This document shows, piece after piece, positions 1 through 10,981 of a DNA stretch of 35,261 bases (its first letter is position 1; each line of letters starts with the position of its first letter). This stretch comes from Liolophura sinensis (taxonomy: Eukaryota; Mollusca; Polyplacophora; Chitonida; Chitonidae), in the NCBI RefSeq assembly GCF_032854445.1, contig NW_027018363.1, forward strand, positions 1 to 35,261, written 5' to 3'. The translations under genes were made by a program, and so were the position numbers. Under the pieces are notes generated by a model. That model made no database searches and was not told where the DNA came from. It was given only the letters and a program-made list of their open reading frames with translations.

Positions 1-3000
1 ACTCACCCAGCAATTGCCTTACTTCTAAGTGCAAGACAATCTCAATGTCTTTATCTACGTGTAGAAAAACCACACCATTTGTACGTGAGAAACACAAGGT
101 TCTTGATACAGTCTGCTGTAAAAAGTACAACTGAACACTGACCAACTTCAGTAAGGTGCCAAAAGATGCGGAATTGAGCCAGGCATCGGCAGCTGTTGAA
201 AAATTGCAAATTTCCCTGGTTTCCATGGAGTAAGAGCCGTTGCTGGGCACGTGATTATGACATAAATGATCATTCAATTGTCACTTACAGCCAAAAGTAT
301 TGGTCGGAGAGCAACGCGGTTTGCACCATTCGATTCTCGTCACAAAATACGTCGGATTAGCCTCTTACCAGCAGCACTGGAACAGTTTTCGCACTTTTGC
401 ATTTTTGCCTGGTCTTTTTGTTAATTGAAATCGGCTACACTGTACTCTGTACAATCGCGACTGGTCATTACTATATTCAACTTTTGACTATAAGTTATGT
501 GCCCTTCGGTAGCCCAGAAGACTGAAATCTTTGGGCTAAGCCCATTTAACTCACCCAGCAATTGCCTTATTTCTAAGTGCAAGACAATCTCAATGTCTTT
601 ATCTACGTGTAGAAAAACCACAACCATTTGTACGTGATAAACACAAGGTACTTGATACAGTCTGCTGTAAAAAGTACAACTGAACACTGACCCACTTCAG
701 TAAGGTGCCAAAAGATGCGGAATTGAGCAAGGCATCGGCAGCTGTTGAAAAATTGCAAATTTCCCTGGTTTCCATGGAGTAAGAGCCGTTGCCGGGCACG
801 TGATTATGACATAAATGATCATTCAATTGTCACTACAGCCAAAAGTATTGGTCGGAGAGCAACACGGTTTGCACCATTCGATTTGTCGTCACAAAATACG
901 TCGGATTAGCCTCTTACCAGCAGCACTGGAACAGTTTTTCCACTTTTGCATTTTTGCCTGGTCTTTTTGTTAATTGAAATCGGCTACACTGTACTCTGTA
1001 CAATCGCGACTGGTCATTACTATATTCAACTTTTGACTATAAGTTATGTGCCCTTCGGTAGCCCAGAAGACCTGAAATCTTTGGGCTAAGCCCATTTAAC
1101 TCACCCAGCAATTGTCTTACTTCTAAGTCCAAGACAATCTCAATGTCTTTATCTACGTGTAGAAAAACCACACCATTTGTACATAAAGAACACAAGGTAC
1201 TTGATACAGTCTGCTGTAAAAAGTACAACTAAACAGTGACCCACATTTATAAGGTGCCAAAAGATGCGGAATTGGGACAGGCATCGGCAGCTGTTAAAAA
1301 ATTGCAAATATCCCTGGTTTCCATGGAGTAAGAGCCGTTGCCGGGCATGTGATTATGACATAAATGATCATTCAATTGTTGCTACAGCCAAACGTATTGG
1401 TCGGAGAGCAACGCGGATTGCACCATTCGATTTCTCGTCACAAAATACGTCGGATTAGCCTCTTACCAGCAGCACTGGAACAGTTTTTCCACTTTTGCAT
1501 TTTTGCCTGGTCTTTTTGTTAATTGAAATCGGCTACACTGTACTCTGTACAATCGCGACTGGTCATTACTATATTCAACTTTTGACTATAAGTTATGTGC
1601 CCTTCGGTAGCCCAGAAGACCTGAAATCTTTGGGCTAAGCCCATTTAACTCACCCAGCAATTGTCTTACTTCTAAGTCCAAGACAATCTCAATGTCTTTA
1701 TCTACGTGTAGAAAAACCACACCATTTGTACGTGAGAAACACAAGGTACTTGATACAGTCTGCTGTAAAAAGTACAACTGACCACAGACCCACATGAATA
1801 AGGTGCCAAAAGATGCGGAATTGAGCCAGGCATCGGCAGCTGTTGAAAAATTGCAAATTTCCCTGGTTTCCATGGAGTAAGAGCCGTTGCTGGGCACGTG
1901 ATTATGACATAAATGATCATTCAATTGTCGCTACAGCCAAAAGTATTGGTCAGAGAGCAACGCGGATTGCACCATTCGATTTCTCGTCACAAAATACGTC
2001 GGATTAGCCTCTTACCAGCAGCACTGGAACAGTTTTTCCACTTTTGCATTTTTGCCTGTCTTTTTGTTAATTGAAATCGGCTACACTGTACTCTGTACAA
2101 TCGCGACTGTCATTACTATATTCAACTTTTGACTATAAGTTATGTGCCCTTCGGTAGCCCAGAAGACCTGAAATCTTTGGGCTAAGCCCATTTAACTCAC
2201 CCAGCAATTGTCTTACTTCTAAGTGCAAGACAATCTCAATGTCTTTATCTACGTGTAGAAAAACCACACCATTTGTACGTGAAAAACACAAGGTACTTGA
2301 TACAGTCTGCTGTAAAAAGTACAACTGACCACAGACCCACATCAATAAGGTGCCAAAAGATGCGGAATTGAGCCAGGCATCGGCAGCTGTTGAAAAATTG
2401 CAAATTTCCCTGGTTTCCATGGAGTAAGAGCCGTTGCAGGGCACGTGATTATGACATAAATGATCATTCAATTGTCGCTACAGCCAAAACGTATTGGTCG
2501 GAGAGCAACGCGGATTGCACCATTCGATTTCTCGTCACAAAATACGTCGGATTAGCCTCTTACCGCAGCACTGGAACAGTTTTTCCACTTTTGCATTTTT
2601 GCCTGGTCTTTTTGTTAATTGAAATCGGCTACACTGTACTCTGTACAATCGCGACTGGTCATTACTATATTCAACTTTTGACTATAAGTTGACTATGTGC
2701 CCTTCGGTAGCCCAGAAGACCTGAAATCTTTGGGCTAAGCCCATTTAACTCACCCAGCAATTGTCTTACTTCTAAGTGCAAGGACAATCTCAATGTCTTT
2801 ATCTACGTGTAGAAAAAACCACACCATTTGTACATAAAACACAAGGTACTTGATACAGTCTGCTGTAAAAAGTACAACTAAAACAGTGACCCACATTTCA
2901 TAAGGTGCCGAAAGATGCGGAATTGGGACAGGCATCGGCAGCTGTTTAAAAATTGCAAATATCCCTGGTTTCCATGGAGTAAGAGCCGTTGCCGGGCACG

Positions 3001-4397
3001 TGATTATGACATAAATGATCATTCAATTGTTGCTACAGCCAAACGTATTGGTCGGAGAGCAACGCGGATTGCACCATTCGATTTCTCGTCACAAAATACG
3101 TCGGATTAGCCTCTTACCAGCAGCACTGGAACAGTTTTTCCACTTTTGCATTTTTGCCTGGTCTTTTTGTTAATTGAAATCGGCTACACTGTACTCTGTA
3201 CAATCGCGACTGGTCATTACTATATTCAACTTTTGACTATAAGTTATGTGCCCTTCGGTAGCCCAGAAGACGTCAAATCTTTGGGCTAAGCCCATTTAAC
3301 TCACCCAGCAATTGTCTTACTTCTAAGTCCAAGACAATCTCAATGTCTTTATCTACGTGTAGAAAAACCACACCATTTGTACGTGAGAAACACAAGGTAC
3401 TTGATACAGTCTGCTGTAAAAAGTACAACTGACCACAGACCCACATGAATAAGGTGCCAAAAGATGCGGAATTGAGCCAGGCATCGGCAGCTGTTGAAAA
3501 ATTGCAAATTTCCCTGGTTTCCATGGAGTAAGAGGCCGTTGCTGGGCACGTGATTATGACATAAATGATCATTCAATTGTCGCTACAGCCAAAAGTATTG
3601 GTCAGAGAGCAACGCGGATTGCACCATTCGATTTCTCGTCACAAAATACGTCGGATTAGCCTTTTACCAGCAGCACTGGAACAGTTTTTCCACTTTTGCA
3701 TTTTTGCCTGGTCTTTTTGTTAATTGAAATCGGCTACACTGTACTCTGTACAATCGCGACTGGTCATTACTATATTCAACTTTTGACTATAGGTTATGTG
3801 CCCTTCGGTAGCCCAGAAGACCTGAAATCTTTGGGCTAAGCCCATTTAACTCACCCAGCAATTGTCTTACTTCTAAGTGCAAGACAATCTCAATGTCTTT
3901 ATCTACGTGTAGAAAAACCACACCATTTGTACGTGAAAAACACAAGGTACTTGATACAGTCTGCTGTAAAAAGTACAACTGAACACAGACCCACATCAAT
4001 AAGGTGCCAAAAGATGCGGAATTGGGCCAGGTATCGGCAGCTGTTGAAAAATTGCCAATTTCCCTGGTTTCCATGGAGTAAGAGCCGTTGCTGTGCACGT
4101 GATTATGACATAAATGATCATTCAATTGTCGCTACAGGCAAAAGTATTGGTCGGAGAGCAACGCGGTTTGCACCATTCGATTTCTCGTCACAAAATACGT
4201 CGGATTAGCCTCTTACCACCAGCACTGGAACAGTTTTCGCACTTTTGCATTTTTGCCTAGTCTTTTTGTTAATTGAAATCGGCTACACTGTACTCTGTAG
4301 AATCGCGACTGGTCATTACTATATTCAACTTTTGACTATAAGTTATGTGCCCTTCGGTAGCCCAGAAGACGTCAAATCTTTGGGCTAAGCCCATTTA
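1..4397. repeat. Higher-order block 1: M1-M8, order A B C D E C D E/F
   Basis: The first five monomers match M9-M13 at an offset of 4397-4398 bp. They share rare variants: CTTATTTC, GAGCAAGG and CAACACGG in M2 and M10; ATAAAGAAC and GGGCATGTG in M3 and M11. M6 and M7 are a second C and D pair, and M8 is an E/F hybrid. This block is full of one-base indels not found in the central array. Examples are GCCTGTC for GCCTGGTC in M4, a 4-bp insertion repeating GACT near 2691 in M5, and five small indels in M6. Monomer lengths range from 547 to 553. Some of these may be consensus errors close to a contig end. Confidence 0.85.
3849..4397. repeat. Hybrid monomer M8 (E 5' part, F 3' part)
   Basis: The first part carries class E marks: GTACGTGAAAAAC and CATCAATAAGG. 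The rest carries class F marks: GGGCCAGGTATCGG, GCCAATTT, GCTGTGCACG, CTACAGGC, TTTTCGC, GCCTAGTC and GACGTC. The switch lies between about 3998 and 4026. It fuses E and F into one monomer of normal length, as expected from an in-phase unequal exchange that removes one 549-bp unit. M50 is a similar fusion with its switch slightly further upstream. One arm of the TGTAC dyad is mutated here (CTCTGTAGAATC). Confidence 0.75.
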
Positions 4398-6593
4398 ACT
4401 CACCCAGCAATTGCCTTACTTCTAAGTGCAAGACAATCTCAATGTCTTTATCTACGTGTAGAAAAACACACCATTTGTACGTGAGAAACACAAGGTTCTT
4501 GATACAGTCTGCTGTTAAAAAGTACAACTGAACACTGACCAACTTCAGTAAGGTGCCAAAAGATGCGGAATTGAGCCAGGCATCGGCAGCTGTTGAAAAA
4601 TTGCAATTTCCCTGGTTTCCATGGAGTAAGAGCCGTTGCTGGGCACGTGATTATGACATAAATGATCATTCAATTGTCACTACAGCCAAAAGTATTGGTC
4701 GGAGAGCAACGCGGTTTGCACCATTCGATTTCTCGTCACAAAATACGTCGGATTAGCCTCTTACCAGCAGCACTGGAACAGTTTTCGCACTTTTGCATTT
4801 TTGCCTGGTCTTTTTGTTAATTGAAATCGGCTACACTGTACTCTGTACAATCGCGACTGGTCATTACTATATTCAACTTTTGACTATAAGTTATGTGCCC
4901 TTCGGTAGCCCAGAAGACCTGAAATCTTTGGGCTAAGCCCATTTAACTCACCCAGCAATTGCCTTATTTCTAAGTGCAAGACAATCTCAATGTCTTTATC
5001 TACGTGTAGAAAAACCACACCATTTGTACGTGATAAACACAAGGTACTTGATACAGTCTGCTGTAAAAAGTACAACTGAACACTGACCCACTTCAGTAAG
5101 GTGCCAAAAGATGCGGAATTGAGCAAGGCATCGGCAGCTGTTGAAAAATTGCAAATTTCCCTGGTTTCCATGGAGTAAGAGCCGTTGCCGGGCACGTGAT
5201 TATGACATAAATGATCATTCAATTGTCACTACAGCCAAAAGTATTGGTCGGAGAGCAACACGGTTTGCACCATTCGATTTGTCGTCACAAAATACGTCGG
5301 ATTAGCCTCTTACCAGCAGCACTGGAACAGTTTTTCCACTTTTGCATTTTTGCCTGGTCTTTTTGTTAATTGAAATCGGCTACACTGTACTCTGTACAAT
5401 CGCGACTGGTCATTACTATATTCAACTTTTGACTATAAGTTATGTGCCCTTCGGTAGCCCAGAAGACCTGAAATCTTTGGGCCAAGCCCATTTAACTCAC
5501 CCAGCAATTGTCTTACTTCTAAGTCCAAGACAATCTCAATGTCTTTATCTACGTGTAGAAAAAACCACACCATTTGTACATAAAGAACACAAGGTACTTG
5601 ATACAGTCTGCTGTAAAAAGTACAACTAAACAGTGACCCACATTTATAAGGTGCCAAAAGATGCGGAATTGGGACAGGCATCGGCAGCTGTTAAAAAATT
5701 GCAAATATCCCTGGTTTCCATGGAGTAAGAGCCGTTGCCGGGCATGTGATTATGACATAAATGATCATTCAATTGTTGCTACAGCCAAACGTATTGGTCG
5801 GAGAGCAACGCGGATTGCACCATTCGATTTCTCGTCACAAAATACGTCGGATTAGCCTCTTACCAGCAGCACTGGAACAGTTTTTCCACTTTTGCATTTT
5901 TGCCTGGTCTTTTTGTTAATTGAAATCGGCTACACTGTACTCTGTACAATCGCGACTGGTCATTACTATATTCAACTTTTGACTATAAGTTATGTGCCCT
6001 TCGGTAGCCCAGAAGACCTGAAATCTTTGGGCTAAGCCCATTTAACTCACCCAGCAATTGTCTTACTTCTAAGTCCAAGACAATCTCAATGTCTTTATCT
6101 ACGTGTAGAAAAACCACACCATTTGTACGTGAGAAACACAAGGTACTTGATACAGTCTGCTGTAAAAAGTACAACTGACCACAGACCCACATGAATAAGG
6201 TGCCAAAAGATGCGGAATTGAGCCAGGCATCGGCAGCTGTTGAAAAATTGCAAATTTCCCTGGTTTCCATGGAGTAAGAGCCGTTGCTGGGCACGTGATT
6301 ATGACATAAATGATCATTCAATTGTCGCTACAGCCAAAAGTATTGGTCAGAGAGCAACGCGGATTGCACCATTCGATTTCTCGTCACAAAATACGTCGGA
6401 TTAGCCTCTTACCAGCAGCACTGGAACAGTTTTTCCACTTTTGCATTTTTGCCTGGTCTTTTTGTTAATTGAAATCGGCTACACTGTACTCTGTACAATC
6501 GCGACTGGTCATTACTATATTCAACTTTTGACTATAAGTTATGTGCCCTTCGGTAGCCCAGAAGACCTGAAATCTTTGGGCTAAGCCCATTTA

Positions 6594-7142
6594 ACTCACC
6601 CAGCAATTGTCTTACTTCTAAGTGCAAGACAATCTCAATGTCTTTATCTACGTGTAGAAAAACCACACCATTTGTACGTGAAAAACACAAGGTACTTGAT
6701 ACAGTCTGCTGTAAAAAGTACAACTGACCACAGACCCACATCAATAAGGTGCCAAAAGATGCGGAATTGAGCCAGGCATCGGCAGCTGTTGAAAAATTGC
6801 AAATTTCCCTGGTTTCCATGGAGTAAGAGCCGTTGCAGGGCACGTGATTATGACATAAATGATCATTCAATTGTCGCTACAGCCAAACGTATTGGTCGGA
6901 GAGCAACGCGGATTGCACCATTCGATTTCTCGTCACAAAATACGTCGGATTAGCCTCTTACCAGCAGCACTGGAACAGTTTTCGCACTTTTGCATTTTTG
7001 CCTAGTCTTTTTGTTAATTGAAATCGGCTACACTGTACTCTGTACAATCGCGACTGGTCATTACTATATTCAACTTTTGACTATAAGTTATGTGCCCTTC
7101 GGTAGCCCAGAAGACGTGAAATCTTTGGGCTAAGCCCATTTA
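6594..7142. repeat. Hybrid monomer M13 (class E with F 3' end)
   Basis: Class E marks run through CATCAATAAGG, TTGCAGGG, CAAACGTATTGG and GCGGATTG. The 3' end then has class F marks: CAGTTTTCGCAC, GCCTAGTC and GACGTGAAAT. Ordinary E copies such as M28 and M34 have CAGTTTTTCCAC, GCCTGGTC and GACCTG. The switch lies between about 6912 and 6980. Its twin is M21 (10986-11534), one 8-monomer period downstream. The junction removes one unit, so that A follows E directly. Confidence 0.72.
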
Positions 7143-8240
7143 ACTCACCCAGCAATTGCCTTACTTCTAAGTGCAAGACAATCTCAATGTCTTTATCTAC
7201 GTGTAGAAAAACCACACCATTTGTACGTGAGAAACACAAGGTTCTTGATACAGTCTGCTGTAAAAAGTACAACTGAACACTGACCAACTTCAGTAAGGTG
7301 CCAAAAGATGCGGAATTGAGCCAGGCATCGGCAGCTGTTGAAAAATTGCAAATTTCCCTGGTTTCCATGGAGTAAGAGCCGTTGCTGGGCACGTGATTAT
7401 GACATAAATGATCATTCAATTGTCACTACAGCCAAAAGTATTGGTCGGAGAGCAACGCGGTTTGCACCATTCGATTTGTCGTCACAAAATACGTCGGATT
7501 AGCCTCTTACCAGCAGCACTGGAACAGTTTTTCCACTTTTGCATTTTTGCCTGGTCTTTTTGTTAATTGAAATCGGCTACACTGTACTCTGTACAATCGC
7601 GACTGGTCATTACTATATTCAACTTTTGACTATAAGTTATGTGCCCTTCGGTAGCCCAGAAGACCTGAAATCTTTGGGCTAAGCCCATTTAACTCACCCA
7701 GCAATTGCCTTACTTCTAAGTGCAAGACAATCTCAATGTCTTTATCTACGTGTAGAAAAACCACACCATTTGTACGTGATAAACACAAGGTACTTGATAC
7801 AGTCTGCTGTAAAAAGTACAACTGAACACTGACCCACTTCAGTAAGGTGCCAAAAGATGCGGAATTGAGCCAGGCATCGGCAGCTGTTGAAAAATTGCAA
7901 ATTTCCCTGGTTTCCATGGAGTAAGAGCCGTTGCCGGGCACGTGATTATGACATAAATGATCATTCAATTGTCACTACAGCCAAAAGTATTGGTCGGAGA
8001 GCAACGCGGTTTGCACCATTCGATTTGTCGTCACAAAATACGTCGGATTAGCCTCTTACCAGCAGCACTGGAACAGTTTTTCCACTTTTGCATTTTTGCC
8101 TGGTCTTTCTGTTAATTGAAATCGGCTACACTGTACTCTGTACAATCGCGACTGGTCATTACTATATTCAACTTTTGACTATAAGTTATGTGCCCTTCGG
8201 TAGCCCAGAAGACCTGAAATCCTTGGGCTAAGCCCATTTA

Positions 8241-8789
8241 ACTCACCCAGCAATTGTCTTACTTCTAAGTCCAAGACAATCTCAATGTCTTTATCTACGT
8301 GTAGAAAAACCACACCATTTGTACATAAAAAACACAAGGTACTTGATACAGTCTGCTGTAAAAAGTACAACTAAACAGTGACCCACATTTATAAGGTGCC
8401 AAAAGATGCGGAATTGGGACAGGCATCGGCAGCTGTTAAAAAATTGCAAATATCCCTGGTTTCCATGGAGTAAGAGCCGTTGCCGGGCACGTGATTATGA
8501 CATAAATGATCATTCAATTGTTGCTACAGCCAAACGTATTGGTCGGAGAGCAACGCGGATTGCACCATTCGATTTCTCGTCACAAAATACGTCGGATTAG
8601 CCTCTTACCAGCAGCACTGGAACAGTTTTCGCACTTTTGCATTTTTGCCTAGTCTTTTTGTTAATTGAAATCGGCTACACTGTACTCTGTACAATCGCGA
8701 CTGGTCATTACTATATTCAACTTTTGACTATAAGTTATGTGCCCTTCGGTAGCCCAGAAGACGTCAAATCTTTGGGCTAAGCCCATTTA
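8241..8789. repeat. Hybrid monomer M16 (class C with F 3' end)
   Basis: The 5' and middle parts are class C (ATAAAAAAC, CAGTGACCCACATTTAT, GGGACAGG, CAAATATCC, TTGTTGCTACAG, GCGGATTG). The end is F-like (CAGTTTTCGCAC, GCCTAGTC, GACGTC), followed by an A monomer just as F normally is. The switch lies between about 8560 and 8628, the same part of the unit as in M13. The twin is M24 (12633-13181). Together these junctions account for the missing units in the 8-mer compared with the A-F 6-mer. Confidence 0.7.
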
Positions 8790-9338
8790 ACTCACCCAGC
8801 AATTGCCTTACTTCTAAGTGCAAGACAATCTCAATGTCTTTATCTACGTGTAGAAAAACCACACCATTTGTACGTGAGAAACACAAGGTTCTTGATACAG
8901 TCTGCTGTAAAAAGTACAACTGAACACTGACCAACTTCAGTAAGGTGCCAAAAGATGCGGAATTGAGCCAGGCATCGGCAGCTGTTGAAAAATTGCAAAT
9001 TTCCCTGGTTTCCATGGAGTAAGAGCCGTTGCTGGGCACGTGATTATGACATAAATGATCATTCAATTGTCACTACAGCCAAAAGTATTGGTCGGAGAGC
9101 AACGCGGTTTGCACCATTCGATTTCTCGTCACAAAATACGTCGGATTAGCCTCTTACCAGCAGCACTGGAACAGTTTTCGCACTTTTGCATTTTTGCCTG
9201 GTCTTTTTGTTAATTGAAATCGGCTACACTGTACTCTGTACAATCGCGACTGGTCATTACTATATTCAACTTTTGACTATAAGTTATGTGCCCTTCGGTA
9301 GCCCAGAAGACGTCAAATCTTTGGGCTAAGCCCATTTA

Positions 9339-9887
9339 ACTCACCCAGCAATTGCCTTACTTCTAAGTGCAAGACAATCTCAATGTCTTTATCTACGTGT
9401 AGAAAAACCACACCATTTGTACATAAAAAACACAAGGTACTTGATACAGTCTGCTGTAAAAAGTACAACTAAACAGTGACCCACATTTATAAGGTGCCAA
9501 AAGATGCGGAATTGGGACAGGCATCGGCAGCTGTTAAAAAATTGCAAATATCCCTGGTTTCCATGGAGTAAGAGCCGTTGCCGGGCACGTGATTATGACA
9601 TAAATGATCATTCAATTGTCACTACAGCCAAAAGTATTGGTCGGAGAGCAACACGGTTTGCACCATTCGATTTGTCGTCACAAAATACGTCGGATTAGCC
9701 TCTTACCAGCAGCACTGGAACAGTTTTTCCACTTTTGCATTTTTGCCTGGTCTTTTTGTTAATTGAAATCGGCTACACTGTACTCTGTACAATCGCGACT
9801 GGTCATTACTATATTCAACTTTTGACTATAAGTTATGTGCCCTTCGGTAGCCCAGAAGACCTGAAATCTTTGGGCCAAGCCCATTTA
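9339..9887. repeat. Hybrid monomer M18 (C 5' half, B 3' half), probable exchange junction
   Basis: Up to about 9595 this copy equals M26, a class C monomer that also begins GCCTTAC/AAGTGC (ATAAAAAAC, GGGACAGG, CAAATATCC, CCGGGCACG). From about 9619 it equals M10, a class B monomer (TCACTACAGCC, CAACACGG, GATTTGTCG, then GGGCCAAGCCC). It is followed by M19, which equals M11, the monomer after M10. The switch falls in a stretch shared by both parents. This is the expected product of unequal crossing over between sister arrays misaligned by eight units, creating the tandem copies M11-M18 and M19-M26. Confidence 0.75.
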
Positions 9888-10657
9888 ACTCACCCAGCAA
9901 TTGTCTTACTTCTAAGTCCAAGACAATCTCAATGTCTTTATCTACGTGTAGAAAAACCACACCATTTGTACATAAAGAACACAAGGTACTTGATACAGTC
10001 TGCTGTAAAAAGTACAACTAAACAGTGACCCACATTTATAAGGTGCCAAAAGATGCGGAATTGGGACAGGCATCGGCAGCTGTTAAAAAATTGCAAATAT
10101 CCCTGGTTTCCATGGAGTAAGAGCCGTTGCCGGGCATGTGATTATGACATAAATGATCATTCAATTGTTGCTACAGCCAAACGTATTGGTCGGAGAGCAA
10201 CGCGGATTGCACCATTCGATTTCTCGTCACAAAATACGTCGGATTAGCCTCTTACCAGCAGCACTGGAACAGTTTTTCCACTTTTGCATTTTTGCCTGGT
10301 CTTTTTGTTAATTGAAATCGGCTACACTGTACTCTGTACAATCGCGACTGGTCATTACTATATTCAACTTTTGACTATAAGTTATGTGCCCTTCGGTAGC
10401 CCAGAAGACCTGAAATCTTTGGGCTAAGCCCATTTAACTCACCCAGCAATTGTCTTACTTCTAAGTCCAAGACAATCTCAATGTCTTTATCTACGTGTAG
10501 AAAAACCACACCATTTGTACGTGAGAAACACAAGGTACTTGATACAGTCTGCTGTAAAAAGTACAACTGACCACAGACCCACATGAATAAGGTGCCAAAA
10601 GATGCGGAATTGAGCCAGGCATCGGCAGCTGTTGAAAAATTGCAAATTTCCCTGGTT

Positions 10658-10665
10658 TCCATGGA
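10658..10665. other. TCCATGGA palindrome (reference copy in M20)
   Basis: An 8-bp perfect palindrome inside the block CCCTGGTTTCCATGGAGTAA, kept in nearly all monomers. Exceptions are M46, with CCATTGAG. No function is implied by the sequence alone. Confidence 0.6.
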
Positions 10666-10683
10666 GTAAGAGCCGTTGCTGGG

Positions 10684-10691
10684 CACGTGAT
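10684..10691 (-). other. Near-invariant CACGTGAT (ATCACGTG on the minus strand), E-box type site
   Basis: The core CACGTG is the palindromic E-box bound by bHLH factors. Read on the minus strand, the 8-mer ATCACGTG fits the budding-yeast CDEI consensus RTCACRTG. It is present in essentially every monomer, although bases just upstream vary among CTGGG, CCGGG, CAGGG and CTGTG. In M3, M11 and M19 it is ATCACATG, which still fits RTCACRTG. Binding or function is inference; no CDEIII-like element accompanies it. Confidence 0.45.
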
Positions 10692-10700
10692 TATGACATA

Positions 10701-10710
10701 AATGATCATT
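10701..10710. other. AATGATCATT palindrome (reference copy in M20)
   Basis: A 10-bp perfect palindrome lies between GACATA and CAATTG, present in most monomers. In the five C' monomers it is lost but replaced at the same place by ATCAAT-ATTC-ATTGAT, a 6-bp inverted repeat with a 4-nt spacer. Dyad symmetry at this position is therefore kept in both forms despite five substitutions. M28 keeps the core with AAAAATGATC. Confidence 0.65.
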
Positions 10711-10821
10711 CAATTGTCGCTACAGCCAAAAGTATTGGTCAGAGAGCAACGCGGATTGCACCATTCGATTTCTCGTCACAAAATACGTCGGATTAGCCTC
10801 TTACCAGCAGCACTGGAACAG

Positions 10822-10863
10822 TTTTTCCACTTTTGCATTTTTGCCTGGTCTTTTTGTTAATTG
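10822..10863. other. T-rich tract with four short T runs
   Basis: Runs of four or five T occur at 10822-10826, 10831-10834, 10838-10842 and 10851-10855, followed by TTAATT. Spacing is roughly but not exactly helical, so intrinsic curvature is possible but unproven. Class differences TTTTCGC versus TTTTTCC fall here, and several hybrid-monomer switches (M13, M16, M21, M24) lie just upstream. Confidence 0.5.
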
Positions 10864-10876
10864 AAATCGGCTACAC

Positions 10877-10889
10877 TGTACTCTGTACA
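10877..10889. other. TGTAC-TCT-GTACA inverted repeat
   Basis: Perfect 5-bp arms around a 3-nt spacer, kept in almost every monomer. M29 changes only the spacer (TAT) and retains both arms. Arms are broken in M8 (GTAGA), M41 and M60 (TATAC) and M44 (TGTAG). The geometry resembles dimeric protein half-sites, but I cannot name a binding protein. Confidence 0.55.
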
Positions 10890-10945
10890 ATCGCGACTGG
10901 TCATTACTATATTCAACTTTTGACTATAAGTTATGTGCCCTTCGG

Positions 10946-10981
10946 TAGCCCAGAAGACCTGAAATCTTTGGGCTAAGCCCA
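10946..10981. other. Potential alternative hairpins: TAGCCCA, TGGGCTA, AGCCCA
   Basis: TAGCCCA (10946-10952) can pair with TGGGCTA (10969-10975) across a 16-nt loop. TGGGC (10969-10973) can instead pair with GCCCA (10977-10981) across TAA. The middle arm can thus form either of two stems. Some monomers have TGGGCCAAGCCCA (after M10, M18, M48, M51 and M64), which shortens the longer stem but keeps the short one. A structure in DNA or in a satellite transcript is inference. Confidence 0.5.

Larger units (their letters stand above)
4398..8789. repeat. Higher-order block 2: M9-M16, order A B C D E/F A B C/F
   Basis: This is an eight-monomer block of 4392 bp. M11-M16 match M19-M24 at an offset of about 4392 bp. 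They share rare private variants, such as TCTTTCTG for TCTTTTTG in M15 and M23 (8107, 12499) and AATCCTTGGG just before M16 and M24 (8219, 12611). These make recent block duplication far likelier than chance similarity. M9 and M11 carry small indels; from M12 onward all monomers are exactly 549 bp. E is truncated into F in M13 and C into F in M16, both switching in the same interval upstream of the T-rich tract. Confidence 0.88.

Noticed and set aside
1264-1458. Plus-strand ORF of 64 codons (93 in some copies) recurring in C and F classes
   Set aside because: The opposite strand of the same repeat can also be read as an ORF, its length depends on class-specific point changes, and there is no domain or composition unlike the rest of the monomer.
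1586-1924. Minus-strand ORF of 112 codons recurring in many monomers (and 63-, 72- and 100-codon relatives)
   Set aside because: It recurs because the repeat recurs and 549 is divisible by 3. In classes C and F a TAG shortens it (GTACAACTAAAC on the plus strand), indels break it freely at the window ends, and I see no recognisable domain, promoter or start context.
2682-2700. GACT insertion in M5 as a target-site or slippage signature of a mobile element
   Set aside because: It is a 4-bp local repeat of the adjacent GACTAT with no inserted element, in a region already rich in probable consensus errors.
10731-10780. RNA polymerase III A and B boxes or a tRNA/SINE origin (TGGTCGGAGAG, ATTCGATTTC)
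   Set aside because: Both boxes miss invariant positions and their spacing is too short. There is no tRNA fold, poly-A tail or target-site duplication.
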